Position numbers and translations under genes: made by a program. From Mycobacterium numidiamassiliense (GTDB taxonomy: Bacteria; Actinomycetota; Actinomycetes; Mycobacteriales; Mycobacteriaceae), in the NCBI RefSeq assembly GCF_900157365.1, contig NZ_FUEZ01000004.1:1-64000 (forward strand): 64,000 nt of DNA, in the 5' to 3' direction. The notes beneath the pieces are model-generated. The model did no database searches and was not told where the DNA came from. It saw nothing but the letters and a program-made list of their open reading frames with translations. Below are positions 1 through 8,863 of this stretch, piece by piece. Numbering within the stretch: position 1 is the stretch's first letter; each line of letters starts with the position of its first letter.

Positions 1-1247
1 CACCCCCCCCGCGCGGGGGGCGGCGCCCGCCCCGCCCCCCCCCGCCCCACCACCCGCGACGGGCACGCCCGGGTCCTCGTGAACCCGCCGAGGCCCAACG
101 CGGCCACCCCGGCAACCCGCCGCACCCCCGTCGCGCCAAGGCGGAACAGCATCGCGCCGAACCGCCACCCGCCCGGAGGCCGCCGCGGCCCCGCCCGGAT
201 GCAGCCCGGCAGGCACCCAATGGCGGCCCGGTGCAGTCGACACCTCCGATGCCGACCACCAAGGGCGCTGCGGTGCAACCGGATTCACGGCCGGTGCCCG
301 CAGCCGGCGAACCGCCGGGTGCGGTTTCCCATATCGGCGTGAAGCCCGGCAAAAAGTCAGCGACCAAGCTGGTTTCGCGACGAGGCTGGCGGCGTTGGTT
401 TCACAAGCTGACGCGCATCAATGTGGGCTTGTCCCGCGACGAGAAATACGACCTGGACCTACGCAACCGGATTCGCCGCAGTCCCCGTGGGGCCTACCAG
501 ATTGCCATTTTGGGCCTGAAGGGAGGCGTCGGCAAGACAACGGTGACGGTCGCCCTCGGTTCAATGTTCGCCCAGGTACGGCGAGATCGGATCCTGGCTT
601 TCGACGCCGACGCAAGTTGCGGCAACCTCGCCGATCGAGCCGGGCATCAGTCGGGCGCGACCGTCGCAGATCTATTGGCCGACAAGGACTTAACGCACTA
701 CAACGACATCCGCGCACATACCAGCGCGAACGCGGTCAATCTGGAGGTACTCCCGGCCGAGGACTACAGCACGGCCCGGCGGGCCTTCAGCGAAGCGGAC
801 TGGCATTATGCGGCCGACGCCGTGTCGAGGTTTTACAACCTGGTGCTGGCCGACTGCGGCGCCGGCTTGTTCGACCCGGTGACCCGCGGCGTGCTCTCGA
901 CTGCCTCGGCGGTGGTGATCGTGACCAGCGCATCGATCGACGGAGCCCGGCAGGCCGCGGTCGCGATCGACTGGTTACGCAACAACGGCCACCAGGATCT
1001 GCTGTCCCGTGCCTGTGTGGCGATCAACAACGTGTCCCCGGGAGATACCAATATCGCCGTTGGCGAGCTGGTCCGGCAATTCGAGCAGTATGTTCAGCCG
1101 AGCCGCGTCGTCGCGTTGCCGTGGGACAAGCACATTGCGGCCGGAACGGAGATTCAGTTGAGCCTGCTGGACCCCGCGTACAAGCGTAAGGTTTTGGAGC
1201 TAGCAGCAGCATTGTCCGACGATTTCGACAGGGGTGAACGTCGTTGA
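1..1247 (+). CDS. espI: EspI, ESX-1 ParA/MinD-like ATPase (5' truncated by window edge)
   Basis: Open in this frame from the left edge to a TGA at 1245-1247, so the N-terminus lies outside the window. The visible part starts with a Pro/Arg-rich low-complexity stretch (to about base 400), then a ParA/MinD-type ATPase domain with the deviant Walker A GLKGGVGKTT near bases 510-543 and a DADAS motif soon after. EspI of M. tuberculosis (Rv3876) has this layout, a long proline-rich N-terminus plus a C-terminal ATPase, and is reported to lower ESX-1 secretion when ATP is scarce. It lies directly upstream of eccD1, whose TTG start overlaps its stop. The first about 50 bases are almost pure C/G runs, so the very start may be unreliable sequence. 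Confidence 0.9.
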   Translation, partial: PPPRGGRRPPRPPPPHHPRRARPGPREPAEAQRGHPGNPPHPRRAKAEQHRAEPPPARRPPRPRPDAARQAPNGGPVQSTPPMPTTKGAAVQPDSRPVPAAGEPPGAVSHIGVKPGKKSATKLVSRRGWRRWFHKLTRINVGLSRDEKYDLDLRNRIRRSPRGAYQIAILGLKGGVGKTTVTVALGSMFAQVRRDRILAFDADASCGNLADRAGHQSGATVADLLADKDLTHYNDIRAHTSANAVNLEVLPAEDYSTARRAFSEADWHYAADAVSRFYNLVLADCGAGLFDPVTRGVLSTASAVVIVTSASIDGARQAAVAIDWLRNNGHQDLLSRACVAINNVSPGDTNIAVGELVRQFEQYVQPSRVVALPWDKHIAAGTEIQLSLLDPAYKRKVLELAAALSDDFDRGERR

Positions 1248-2809
1248 GCGCGCCCACCGCTACCGATACTGCTGCCGGCGCTGGCGCGGGAGCCGGCGCG
1301 GCCCCGGCGTCTTCGGCCCCCGCCAAGCCCGCAACCACCCGGGTGACGATCCTTACCGGCCGGCGGATGACCGATGTCGTGCTGCCCTCTGCCGCAGCGA
1401 TAGAAACGTACATCGACGACACCGTCGCGGTGTTGGCCGACATCATTGGCGAAACAACGGCTGACGTCCTGGCCGGTTTCGACTTCGCCGCCCAAGGCTC
1501 GTGGACGTTTGCACGCCCGGGAGCCCCGCCGATGCAGGCCGACCTGTCACTCGACGATGCGGTGGTCGTCGACGGATCGCTGCTGACCCTGGTGCCGGTG
1601 AGTCGCACCGAGCGCTACCGGCCGCTCGTCGAGGACGTCATCGACGCGATCGCGGTGCTCGACGAATCGCCGGAGTTCGATCGTGCGGCACTGAATCGCT
1701 TTGTCGGGGTGGCGATCCCGGCGTTGAGCCTGGCGGTCACGGTGATATCGGCACTCACCTGGGCGAGCACCGGGCGCCACGAGTGGTGGCCACTCGCATT
1801 GGGGATCGCGGGAATCGCCTTCCTGGTCGGCAGCTGGGTGGCCAGCAGGTTTTACAAGAGTGCGAATTTTTCGGAAAGCCTGCTGTTGGCCGCGATTCCG
1901 CTCATTGTGGTGGCCGTAGGGCTGGCCGTCCCGCGGCCACACGGGGTCTCCTCCCTGGGGCCGCCGCAGTATGCCGGTGGCGCTGCGGCCGTGCTGTTTT
2001 TGACGCTGCTGACGCGGGGCGGACCTCGTCGGCGCATCGAAGTTGCCTCCTTCACTGCCGTTACCGCGATCGCGGTCACCGCGGCCACCGTCGCATGGGG
2101 GTACGGCTGGCAGCACTGGTTGCCGGCCGGCGCAATTGTGTTCGGGTTGTTCACCGTCACCAACGCCGCCAAGCTGACGGTCGTTGTGGCACGGATCGCG
2201 CTGCCGCCGATTCCGGCCCCCGGCGAGACCGTGGAGCATGACGAATTGCTCGATCCCGTTGCGGGCGAAGAGGTCACTGCGGACACGGAAACGCAGAAAT
2301 GGCAGGCCATCATGGCTTCGGTGCCCGCGTCCTCCCTGCGGCTCACCGAACGCAGCCAGCTGGCCAAACAGCTGCTGATCGGGTTCGTCACGGCCGGCAC
2401 CCTGCTTCTTGCCACCGGTGTGATCGCGGTGCTGGTACGCGGACATTTCTTCGTGCACACCTTGGTGGTGGCCGCCCTGGTCACGGTGATGTGCGCGTTT
2501 CGGGCCCGGCTCTACGCCGAGCCGTGGTGCGCCTGGTCACTGCTGGCAGCCGCCGTCGCCATTCCGATCGGCGTGACCACACGGTTGTGCATCTGGTACC
2601 CGCACAGCGCCTGGCTGTTCCTGACCATCTTGTGTGTCACGGGCCTGGTCGCGGTGGCGGTAGTCGGCGCGGCGGCCGGGATCCGCCGCATTACGCCGGT
2701 GACGAAACGGACGCTGGAACTGTTTGACGGCGCGGTCATCGCTGCGATCCTTCCCTTGCTGCTATGGATAACCGGCATCTATGACACAGTCCGCAATATC
2801 CAATTCTGA
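1244..2809 (+). CDS. eccD1: EccD1, multispanning membrane channel component of ESX-1
   Basis: A 521-residue protein, close to the 511 of M. tuberculosis EccD1 (Rv3877). The cytosolic N-terminal part (about residues 25-120) matches the ubiquitin-like EccD domain, including the VTILTGRRMTD segment and the conserved RTERYRPLVEDVIDAI linker. About eleven hydrophobic helices follow, with a conserved cytosolic loop around LRLTERSQLAKQLLIG, ending in DTVRNIQF. EccD dimers form the membrane vestibule of the type VII core complex with EccB, EccC and EccE. The TTG start at 1244 overlaps the espI stop and follows an AGGGG-like ribosome site, suggesting translational coupling. Confidence 0.96.
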   Translation: MSAPTATDTAAGAGAGAGAAPASSAPAKPATTRVTILTGRRMTDVVLPSAAAIETYIDDTVAVLADIIGETTADVLAGFDFAAQGSWTFARPGAPPMQADLSLDDAVVVDGSLLTLVPVSRTERYRPLVEDVIDAIAVLDESPEFDRAALNRFVGVAIPALSLAVTVISALTWASTGRHEWWPLALGIAGIAFLVGSWVASRFYKSANFSESLLLAAIPLIVVAVGLAVPRPHGVSSLGPPQYAGGAAAVLFLTLLTRGGPRRRIEVASFTAVTAIAVTAATVAWGYGWQHWLPAGAIVFGLFTVTNAAKLTVVVARIALPPIPAPGETVEHDELLDPVAGEEVTADTETQKWQAIMASVPASSLRLTERSQLAKQLLIGFVTAGTLLLATGVIAVLVRGHFFVHTLVVAALVTVMCAFRARLYAEPWCAWSLLAAAVAIPIGVTTRLCIWYPHSAWLFLTILCVTGLVAVAVVGAAAGIRRITPVTKRTLELFDGAVIAAILPLLLWITGIYDTVRNIQF

Positions 2810-2913
2810 GCCGGCTGGCCTTCCGGCGAGGCACCGAGAAATATTGCTGCAGTTGACATGCGGCGACTTCGGTAAAATCCCTGTGATGGGCCCCGGGACA
2901 AAGGACTTTGACG

Positions 2914-3651
2914 ATGACTGAATCACTGGTGGTTGATCCTGCTCGTCTCAAGGCCGCCGGGGTCACCTTGCGCGACCAGGTACTGCCCGCGCCTCCCGCC
3001 CCGATTTCGGCTGCCGGAGCCGATCCGGTGTCCGCTGCGATCAACGTGACCATGCCGGTCATCGAAGGTCCCGTGGTCACTGGGTTGCCGGATGTCCAAG
3101 CCGCCCTTACCAATACTGGATCAAAGATTGTCACCGCGGCCGAGAGATATGCCGAGACCGACCAGCTGCTCGGCGAGCACGTCGGCACGGTGCAGTTCCT
3201 GGCCGCCGGCGAACGGCAGCCGACGGACGCCGTGACCGAACAGCCGACAACTGCCGCGGCCCCCCGGCAATTGGGGGCCGAGACGGCCGACAAGAAGACC
3301 GACGAGGCATCCGACAAGAAGCCGGACAAGAAGTCCCAACCCACTGCGCCGATCGATGTCAATCAGCTGTCGGCGATGGCGCAGGCGGCCCAACCTCTTA
3401 CCCAGGGTATGCAGAGCATGATGTCGAGCATGCAGGGCATGGGGACCGCCGGTTCATCGCCGGCCAAGCTCGCCGACGACACCAAAAAGGACGACACGAC
3501 AACCCCCGACGAGCCCGCGGCCCAATTGGTCGACGCCACAACGCAGGACGCCGAGGGGGCCGCATCGGGCCAGCAGGGGTCGGGCAGCGCTCCAATCCAG
3601 CCACCGACCGGCGACCGGCCCGAGACGACTTCCGCCGAGACCGGGCTCTGA
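2914..3651 (+). CDS. espJ: EspJ, ESX-1 secretion-associated protein
   Basis: About 245 residues; M. tuberculosis EspJ (Rv3878) is 280. The N-terminal about 95 residues carry the family pattern LVVDPARLKAAG, PPAPIS, INVTMPVIE and a YAETDQLLG helix end, i.e. a WXG100-like helical region. The rest is low-complexity, rich in Ala, Gln, Pro, Lys and Asp, with KKTDE/KKPDKK repeats, and probably disordered. EspJ is reported as an ESX-1 substrate. I chose ATG 2914 over the in-frame TTG at 2908 because AAGGA at 2901-2905 is well spaced from 2914. It converges with espK 58 bases downstream. Confidence 0.9.
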   Translation: MTESLVVDPARLKAAGVTLRDQVLPAPPAPISAAGADPVSAAINVTMPVIEGPVVTGLPDVQAALTNTGSKIVTAAERYAETDQLLGEHVGTVQFLAAGERQPTDAVTEQPTTAAAPRQLGAETADKKTDEASDKKPDKKSQPTAPIDVNQLSAMAQAAQPLTQGMQSMMSSMQGMGTAGSSPAKLADDTKKDDTTTPDEPAAQLVDATTQDAEGAASGQQGSGSAPIQPPTGDRPETTSAETGL

Positions 3652-3687
3652 AACTCCGCGACACGTTCGGTTCCTTGCCGCAGCCTT

Positions 3688-3702
3688 CGCCCGCGGCGGG
3701 CG
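3688..3702. terminator. possible bidirectional hairpin between convergent espJ and espK
   Basis: A GC-only inverted repeat, CGCCCG (3688-3693) and CGGGCG (3697-3702) with a 3-base loop, lies in the 58-base gap between the convergent ends of espJ and espK. There is no U-tract. Mycobacterial terminators often lack one, but a 6-bp GC stem also arises by chance in this GC content. Confidence 0.3.
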
Positions 3703-3709
3703 CATACGG

Positions 3710-5893
3710 CTAAGCCGGGCTCAAGATGCGTGGGTCGGCCAGCGCGGCGTTGAGCAACCCGGTGAGGTGTTTCCAGTACAGCCACTCGGCGACCGCGCTG
3801 CGTTGAGCCAACGGGTCGGCCTCGGCATGCGCCTCCCTCAGCAGAACCTGCTCGGCGTGAGCCACGTAGGCATGGAACGCTCGCAGGTGTGCTGCCTGAC
3901 GACCAGAAGCCTTGCTGGCCATCGGCTTCATCACCTCGAACCACAGCATGAACCGATCGTCGGCCTGTGCATCGGCGCCCGCCGACCCGAGTGGCATCTC
4001 GGCGAGCAACTCCCCCATTCTCTCCGTCTCCGCGGCAGGCGAGACGAGCACAGCCGCCGCCTCGGGGTCGACCACTGACGCGGGTGCGGGCTGCTGGTCG
4101 GCGGCCGGCCCGGCCCCAGCCGGCGCCGGCGACAGCAGCTCGCCCAAGCGTGCGTCGGGCGTCGCTGTAAGCCGTTGTGCTGCTTCGGAATCCACTACCT
4201 CCAGCCGCGATCGTCCGACCATGTCACCGGTTTCCGGGATGTCGTCCGGACTCAAGACCATCTTGGGCACCCCGGCGTCGGAATTGGCCAACTGCTCCTG
4301 GGTGCCGATGACGGCCCGCAGTGTCTTGTCGTGGTGGTCCGCCCAGCCCCGCACGGCCATCACCGGGTAGGTCGCCCAGCGTGCCCGCTCGGCGGCTGGG
4401 ATCGTCTCGTCGCCACTGGCCAGATACACCTGCTTGGGCAGCTGCACCCCTTCGGGGATGTAGGCCAGGCCGTAACTGTTGGCCACCACGATCGCGCCGT
4501 CGGTCGTCACCCCGGTCACCCAGAAGAACCCGAGGTCCATCCCGCCCCCCAGGTCGGGTGCGTTCAGCGCGGCACCGATGCGGCGCGCCAACTGCAGCGG
4601 ATCGGGGCCGGCGCGACGCGACGCGTCGGCGGTCGCGGCGTCGGCGATCGCGTCGCGTTCAGCCCGCGCGGCCGACACCGGGACCACCGGGGCCGGCACC
4701 ACGACAACGACTTCCTCGTCGTCGCCCGCCTGGGAATGCACGGCCTGCGCGGCACGCGGTTTGCTCTTCTGCGGCGTCCCCTTGCTCGCGGCTGGTTGCG
4801 TAGCCGCCGACTTATCGCCGGCGCTCTGCGGCCCGTAAGCGCCCGACCGCCCACCCGAGCCGGTGCCACCCGACCCGCCCGATCCCATCGCCCCGGCCGG
4901 CACGCCCGTCGCCCCAGGATGTGCACCGGCTCCGGCTTCCCCGGGTCTCGCCGATGCGGGCAACACCCCCGCCGACGCGGACGCCGGGGTCACACCCTTC
5001 GGGCCGCCCGCGGCTCCTCCCGGCTGCTGCGCCCCGGCTGCCGGACTCAACGGTGTGGCCGGAGTCGCTGGGGCCAGCGGAGCCGCCGGCCCACCGCCCG
5101 GCATGCCCCCCGGGATACCGGGACTGGGCCCGACGGGTGTCAGCGGCGATGGTCCACCCGGCTGTCCGAGGCCGGGTGTGACCGGCTGCAGACCGCCACC
5201 GTCCAGCGGCGGCATCCCAGGCGGCGTGGGCCCTCCCGCCCCGGGCGTCCCGGGCGAAGGGAGGCCTCCCCCACCTGGGACGGCCGGCGCGGAGGGTTGC
5301 GTGGGCCGGGGGGGCTGCACCGGAGCGTTCGGAACGGTGACGGGGGGTGGTGTTTTCTGGTCGAGCAGATCCTGCAGGGCGTTGGCCGGCGGTTTCCACG
5401 ACTTGCTCACCAAGACCTGCGCGGCGGTGCCGTCGACGATGCTGACGTTGGCCGCGTGGGTCGCGTTCACCACGGTATTGATCTGGTGGGTCAGTTCCTC
5501 GGCGTCCAGGCTGGGGTCGTTCTCCAGCTCGGCGATCGTCCGGTGCGCCGCGACCACATTGTCGGCGACGTCCGACTTGGCCGTCACGACCGTCTGGGCG
5601 ACATATTTGTGCCACGTGATCACGGTGGCGAGACCGTTTTGCAGCTTCGACATTTCAGCGATGAGCGTGCCGAGTTCGGCGTCGGCGGCACTGGCGGCGC
5701 TGCCCGACCAGACACCCCCGGCGAAGATCTCCGCCCGCTGGTACTGGCAGGCATCCATCACATCCGTGGCCTCGCGCAAGACCTGCGTGTACTGCTGGGC
5801 CCGGTCGTAGAAGGCCTGCTCGTCGACATCCGGCCACCCACCCGGACTCAGCATGCGGTCGGCATAGCCCCCCGTCGGCTTCGCGACGCCCAT
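3710..5893 (-). CDS. espK: EspK, ESX-1 secretion-associated chaperone/substrate
   Basis: 727 residues, nearly the same as M. tuberculosis EspK (729). The N-terminal about 190 residues form a helical PPE-like domain with GGVWSGSAASAA (WxG-type turn) and the conserved segment ENDPSLDAEE. A long Pro/Gly/Ala-rich linker (about 200-450) follows, then a folded C-terminal domain with GFFWVTGVTTDGAIVVANSYGLAYIP, VYLASGDE and a final HLRAFHAYVAHAEQ/WLYWKHLTGLL helix pair. EspK interacts with EspB and EccCb1 in M. tuberculosis and M. marinum and is thought to target EspB to the ESX-1 motor. espB lies immediately upstream, 111 bases away. Confidence 0.95.
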   Translation of the reverse strand: MGVAKPTGGYADRMLSPGGWPDVDEQAFYDRAQQYTQVLREATDVMDACQYQRAEIFAGGVWSGSAASAADAELGTLIAEMSKLQNGLATVITWHKYVAQTVVTAKSDVADNVVAAHRTIAELENDPSLDAEELTHQINTVVNATHAANVSIVDGTAAQVLVSKSWKPPANALQDLLDQKTPPPVTVPNAPVQPPRPTQPSAPAVPGGGGLPSPGTPGAGGPTPPGMPPLDGGGLQPVTPGLGQPGGPSPLTPVGPSPGIPGGMPGGGPAAPLAPATPATPLSPAAGAQQPGGAAGGPKGVTPASASAGVLPASARPGEAGAGAHPGATGVPAGAMGSGGSGGTGSGGRSGAYGPQSAGDKSAATQPAASKGTPQKSKPRAAQAVHSQAGDDEEVVVVVPAPVVPVSAARAERDAIADAATADASRRAGPDPLQLARRIGAALNAPDLGGGMDLGFFWVTGVTTDGAIVVANSYGLAYIPEGVQLPKQVYLASGDETIPAAERARWATYPVMAVRGWADHHDKTLRAVIGTQEQLANSDAGVPKMVLSPDDIPETGDMVGRSRLEVVDSEAAQRLTATPDARLGELLSPAPAGAGPAADQQPAPASVVDPEAAAVLVSPAAETERMGELLAEMPLGSAGADAQADDRFMLWFEVMKPMASKASGRQAAHLRAFHAYVAHAEQVLLREAHAEADPLAQRSAVAEWLYWKHLTGLLNAALADPRILSPA

Positions 5894-6004
5894 CAGCTAC
5901 TCCTCCGCGCTCGCGGGTTGGCGGTCCGGCGTCCTTGTCGGCTGGTGCCGGACATCATCGTTAATCAGCGTAATCGAGGTTGGGGCAAGGCAACTGCGGC
6001 AAAA

Positions 6005-7534
6005 TCAGCGGTCGCCGCCGGTCATGTGCGGTGGTTTGTCGGCGGGACCCTTGCGTGGACGATTACCGATCACGCCCTCCGTCCACGCCCGCTCCTCGGT
6101 GTAGAGCGACTCGTCCCCGTCGGCGGACTGCACGCGCTTGCCCTTGCCGCCATCCGACTTGCCTCCGGCGCCGCCCATCGGCATGCCGCCGCCCATGCCG
6201 CCGCCCGCACCGGTCGGGAGTCCTTTGCCTAAGCCCGCGGTGGCACCGCCCGGCGCCGCCGCCGCGGGGCGTGACGCCGCACCCCCGGCTCCCGCGTCCT
6301 GCAATGGTGTGCCAGGCATGCCCGGCACACCGCCACCGCCCAGTGACGCCGGTTTGACTCCGCCCGCACCCTTTCCGGCCAGCCCGGCCTTCTTCATCGC
6401 GTCGTTGACCATCCCCTGCGTGTCCGGCGTCGCCGGTGTTTGCGGACCACCCATGCCGCCCATTGACGGCATGGTGGGCATCATCGGCATCTGCGGGGTG
6501 TTGGCCGAGGGGTCGTAGGGATTGGGAATGTCCGGGGTGTTCGGGTCATCACCTTCAGCGCTGGGGGGGTTGATGACGTAGGCGCCGTAAGGAGATGTCG
6601 GGTTCAGCGGAGGCAGTGGGATTCCGGCCGTCGATATGTATGTCGATAATGCCGTCTCCGACCTGGTCTGCAGGGTCTTGTACCAATCGAGGGCCGTATA
6701 TAGATACGGGCTCTTGTTTTGTACGTAATACTTGTACCAGTAATCGCATTGCGATACTTCGTAGGCCGAGGGGTGTTCCCCTTCCAGCGCGTGCGACTCG
6801 AAAGATGGGAATGGAACGCCGCTGGGCTGCACTCCACCCGAAGCCCTGACCTTTTTATGTGCATCGGCAACCATTTGAGCCTGTTTGGCCAGCGTCGTGC
6901 ATAACGTCACCATGCCGAATATCCACTGCTTCTGTGAGGTGAAATTCTGCTCGACCGCCGCCCTCGCGTCACCCTCCCAGTTGACGAACGGCCGGAACCG
7001 GTAGGCCAGTTGCTGGAACTGCAGCTGGTAGCGGTTCCAATCGCTGGCACATGCCCGGAAGGCGGTGCCCTGGTCCGGACTTTCGATGGCGGTCGCGGCC
7101 TGTCGCACCTCGTAGTAGGGATATTCGAACGGCGGCGGCGGTGGTGGCGGTGGTGGTGGCGCCGGGATGTAATCCGGGTCGCACATCAGCGACATCTGGT
7201 CATTCCCGACCGCGGCCACCGTACTTTTCGGGGCCGCGGATGTGCCATCCATTTGTATTGCGTTTATGTCGTCCCCCGCGGCCTCGTCCACCTCCTCATA
7301 TGCCTTGGCCGCATTCCGCAAGGATTTCGCCAGCGACTTCCATTCCCGCTGACACGCTTGGATATACAGCCTCAACGAATCGGCGTTGATCGCGATTTGC
7401 ACGGCCGCGTCACGAACAAATGACAGGCTGCATGGCGCCTGTGGGTTGCCGACCGGCAGCGTCGGCATTGGCGCCTCGATCTCGTCGGCTCTCGCCATCA
7501 GCTCTTGGTATTCGACGTTCATCGTCTGCGTCAT
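6005..7534 (-). CDS. espB: EspB, ESX-1 secreted PE/PPE-fold effector (long form)
   Basis: 509 residues against 460 in M. tuberculosis EspB (Rv3881c). The export signal YEEVD (Y79xxxD83) follows SLRNAAKA, which is conserved, and the WxG turn is WEG at 186-188. Between the PE-like and PPE-like halves there is an uninterrupted run of ten prolines (126-135) not recalled from M. tuberculosis EspB. The C-terminus is Gly/Met/Ala-rich and ends with the conserved LYTEERAWTEGVIGNR segment. Known EspB is cleaved in its C-terminal region by MycP1, forms heptamers and binds phospholipids. ATG at 7534 follows GAGGAGA at good spacing. Here espB is separated from eccE1 by about 8.7 kb, whereas in M. tuberculosis they are adjacent. 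Confidence 0.92.
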   Translation of the reverse strand: MTQTMNVEYQELMARADEIEAPMPTLPVGNPQAPCSLSFVRDAAVQIAINADSLRLYIQACQREWKSLAKSLRNAAKAYEEVDEAAGDDINAIQMDGTSAAPKSTVAAVGNDQMSLMCDPDYIPAPPPPPPPPPPFEYPYYEVRQAATAIESPDQGTAFRACASDWNRYQLQFQQLAYRFRPFVNWEGDARAAVEQNFTSQKQWIFGMVTLCTTLAKQAQMVADAHKKVRASGGVQPSGVPFPSFESHALEGEHPSAYEVSQCDYWYKYYVQNKSPYLYTALDWYKTLQTRSETALSTYISTAGIPLPPLNPTSPYGAYVINPPSAEGDDPNTPDIPNPYDPSANTPQMPMMPTMPSMGGMGGPQTPATPDTQGMVNDAMKKAGLAGKGAGGVKPASLGGGGVPGMPGTPLQDAGAGGAASRPAAAAPGGATAGLGKGLPTGAGGGMGGGMPMGGAGGKSDGGKGKRVQSADGDESLYTEERAWTEGVIGNRPRKGPADKPPHMTGGDR

Positions 7535-7577
7535 GTCCGCTTATTCTCCTCGGGGCCAAGCGATCGTGCTCGGTAGT

Positions 7578-7715
7578 TCATTTACCTATCAGCTCAATGT
7601 CGATCGGCAACTGACGCTGCCGCGAAGTACCAGTGTTGTTGTGTCGCAACGCGAAGCGGGCCAGCGACCAGTCCTTGGCCGCGCCGATGGGCTCGTCGTT
7701 GTCGTCGACCGGCAT
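7578..7715 (-). CDS. 45-aa small protein with EccE1 C-terminus-like motif (remnant or small gene)
   Basis: A 46-codon frame (ATG 7715 to TGA 7578-7580), too short for usual gene calls, ends 43 bases before espB on the same strand. Its codons are mostly G/C-ending, as in coding DNA here. Residues about 22-39 read FALRHNNTGTSRQRQLPI, which matches the end of EccE1 (VILRHNVISTPRHRQLPI) encoded at about 16300 in most positions. The N-terminal half (MPVDDNDEPIGAAKDW) does not match EccE1. An in-frame TAG lies just upstream, so it is not part of a longer frame. It may be a real small ESX-associated protein or the relic of an eccE1 copy that once preceded espB. The function is unknown. Confidence 0.45.
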   Translation of the reverse strand: MPVDDNDEPIGAAKDWSLARFALRHNNTGTSRQRQLPIDIELIGK

Positions 7716-8081
7716 GTCTGCTGACTACTTGCTTGCACTCAACGACACAACCGCTGATCGGGCGTGTTCACCAACGTGTGGTGCAATCACCAACGACCCC
7801 TTTCGTTATGCCGGGCCATGCGGGCGGTGCAGTGGAACGCGAACCGCCGCCGAGTCTCAATCGTAATGCACCAATCTGGGCCGGTGCGCGCCGATTTTCG
7901 CACCTTATCGCCGCCGTCTCCGCGGTTTTCTGAATCATTTTTTGGCCAGGTGAGGTGGACGCGGTCGCGCCCACTCCGAATTCAGCTCACCGACATCGCC
8001 CGTTCAACCCAAGGTCCCTTTGGTCCATTTTCACGGATCGCGACGACCGGCCGCACGGCATCGGGCTCGAGTGCTCCGGCC
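7716..8081. other. noncoding interval upstream of the sORF and espB
   Basis: 366 bases between the end of the FkbM gene and the sORF before espB. I see no frame with plausible codon use or family motif. It is less GC-rich in places (for example 7930-7950) than its surroundings. It probably holds the promoter of the sORF-espB-espK unit, but no -10/-35 pair stands out. Confidence 0.4.
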
Positions 8082-8768
8082 TCAATCCCGCGCACGGAAA
8101 AAGACGCCGTCCGCCTGCAACACACGACCACTGCGCACGTCCACAAAACCCAGCGCGATACCCGCCAGAACGAAGCCCAAAGACTCCATCAGATCGAGCG
8201 CTTCTTGAATGAGCATGTCGCCGTCGTATAACGCCACGAAGGACAGTTCGAGTTGTAGGCCCACGCAACGGTCGTTGATCGTCGACTCACTCCCGGCGAT
8301 CACCTGCTTCTCGAACCCCTGCACATCGATCTTCAGGAAAACCGCGTCGTCGTGCCGCAGGAGTCGCGGTGCCACAGAATCCAGTCTGCGTATCGCCACG
8401 TCTTCGACGCCGACATAGTTTGCCTGCGGAAACACGTCCCGGTGGCTCTGCAGCATGGGCAGGATGGAGCTGCTTGCACCGGCATTTCCGGCGACGTTCA
8501 TCGCGATCGTTCCGTCGAAGTCACCCAGGGCGCACTGCCGGCACTCCCACAGCGGATCCGCCGACGAACTGCCGGCCAGCCGGGAAAACGGGCCCGCCAA
8601 GGGTTCGAACGAAACGATGCGGCCCTTGAAGTCGGCTTGGCGCAGGCGGGTGGCATATTGGCCGGAATTGGCTCCGGCATCGACAACGACATCAACCTTA
8701 TGTCCCGCGAGTTGATGTACTAAGTGGCGCTGCCAATCTAATTCGGAATGGTAGTTCTTCACGGTCAT
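8082..8768 (-). CDS. FkbM-family SAM-dependent methyltransferase
   Basis: 228 residues from the ATG at 8768; an in-frame GTG at 8801 would add 11. The SAM-binding motif I is [13 protein letters not shown], followed by FEPLAGPF and, in the centre, [14 protein letters not shown], which is the signature of FkbM-type O-methyltransferases. In mycobacteria such enzymes methylate sugar hydroxyls of glycopeptidolipids and phenolic glycolipids. It is the outermost gene of the island inside ESX-1 and is divergent from the dioxygenase operon, with about 95 bases of shared upstream DNA. The likely role, methylating a sugar built by the neighbouring glycosyltransferases, is inferred from context only. Confidence 0.85.
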   Translation of the reverse strand: MTVKNYHSELDWQRHLVHQLAGHKVDVVVDAGANSGQYATRLRQADFKGRIVSFEPLAGPFSRLAGSSSADPLWECRQCALGDFDGTIAMNVAGNAGASSSILPMLQSHRDVFPQANYVGVEDVAIRRLDSVAPRLLRHDDAVFLKIDVQGFEKQVIAGSESTINDRCVGLQLELSFVALYDGDMLIQEALDLMESLGFVLAGIALGFVDVRSGRVLQADGVFFRARD

Positions 8769-8863
8769 ATTGGCGCGATTCTCGATCCAATAAAAACCCA
8801 CCGCGCAACACTACATCGGGCCGGGTATATTCGAGGCGGCCGGACTCAGAAGGGACCACGACG

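Noticed and set aside
4175..6232. A 685-codon plus-strand frame opposite espK
   Set aside because: It is the antisense shadow of the GC-rich espK and espB genes; the composition is Arg/Gly/His-rich with no domain, while espK is well supported.
7764..8231. A 155-codon plus-strand frame upstream of espB
   Set aside because: It overlaps the 3' end of the FkbM gene on the other strand, has no family motif and lacks the third-position GC bias of real genes here.
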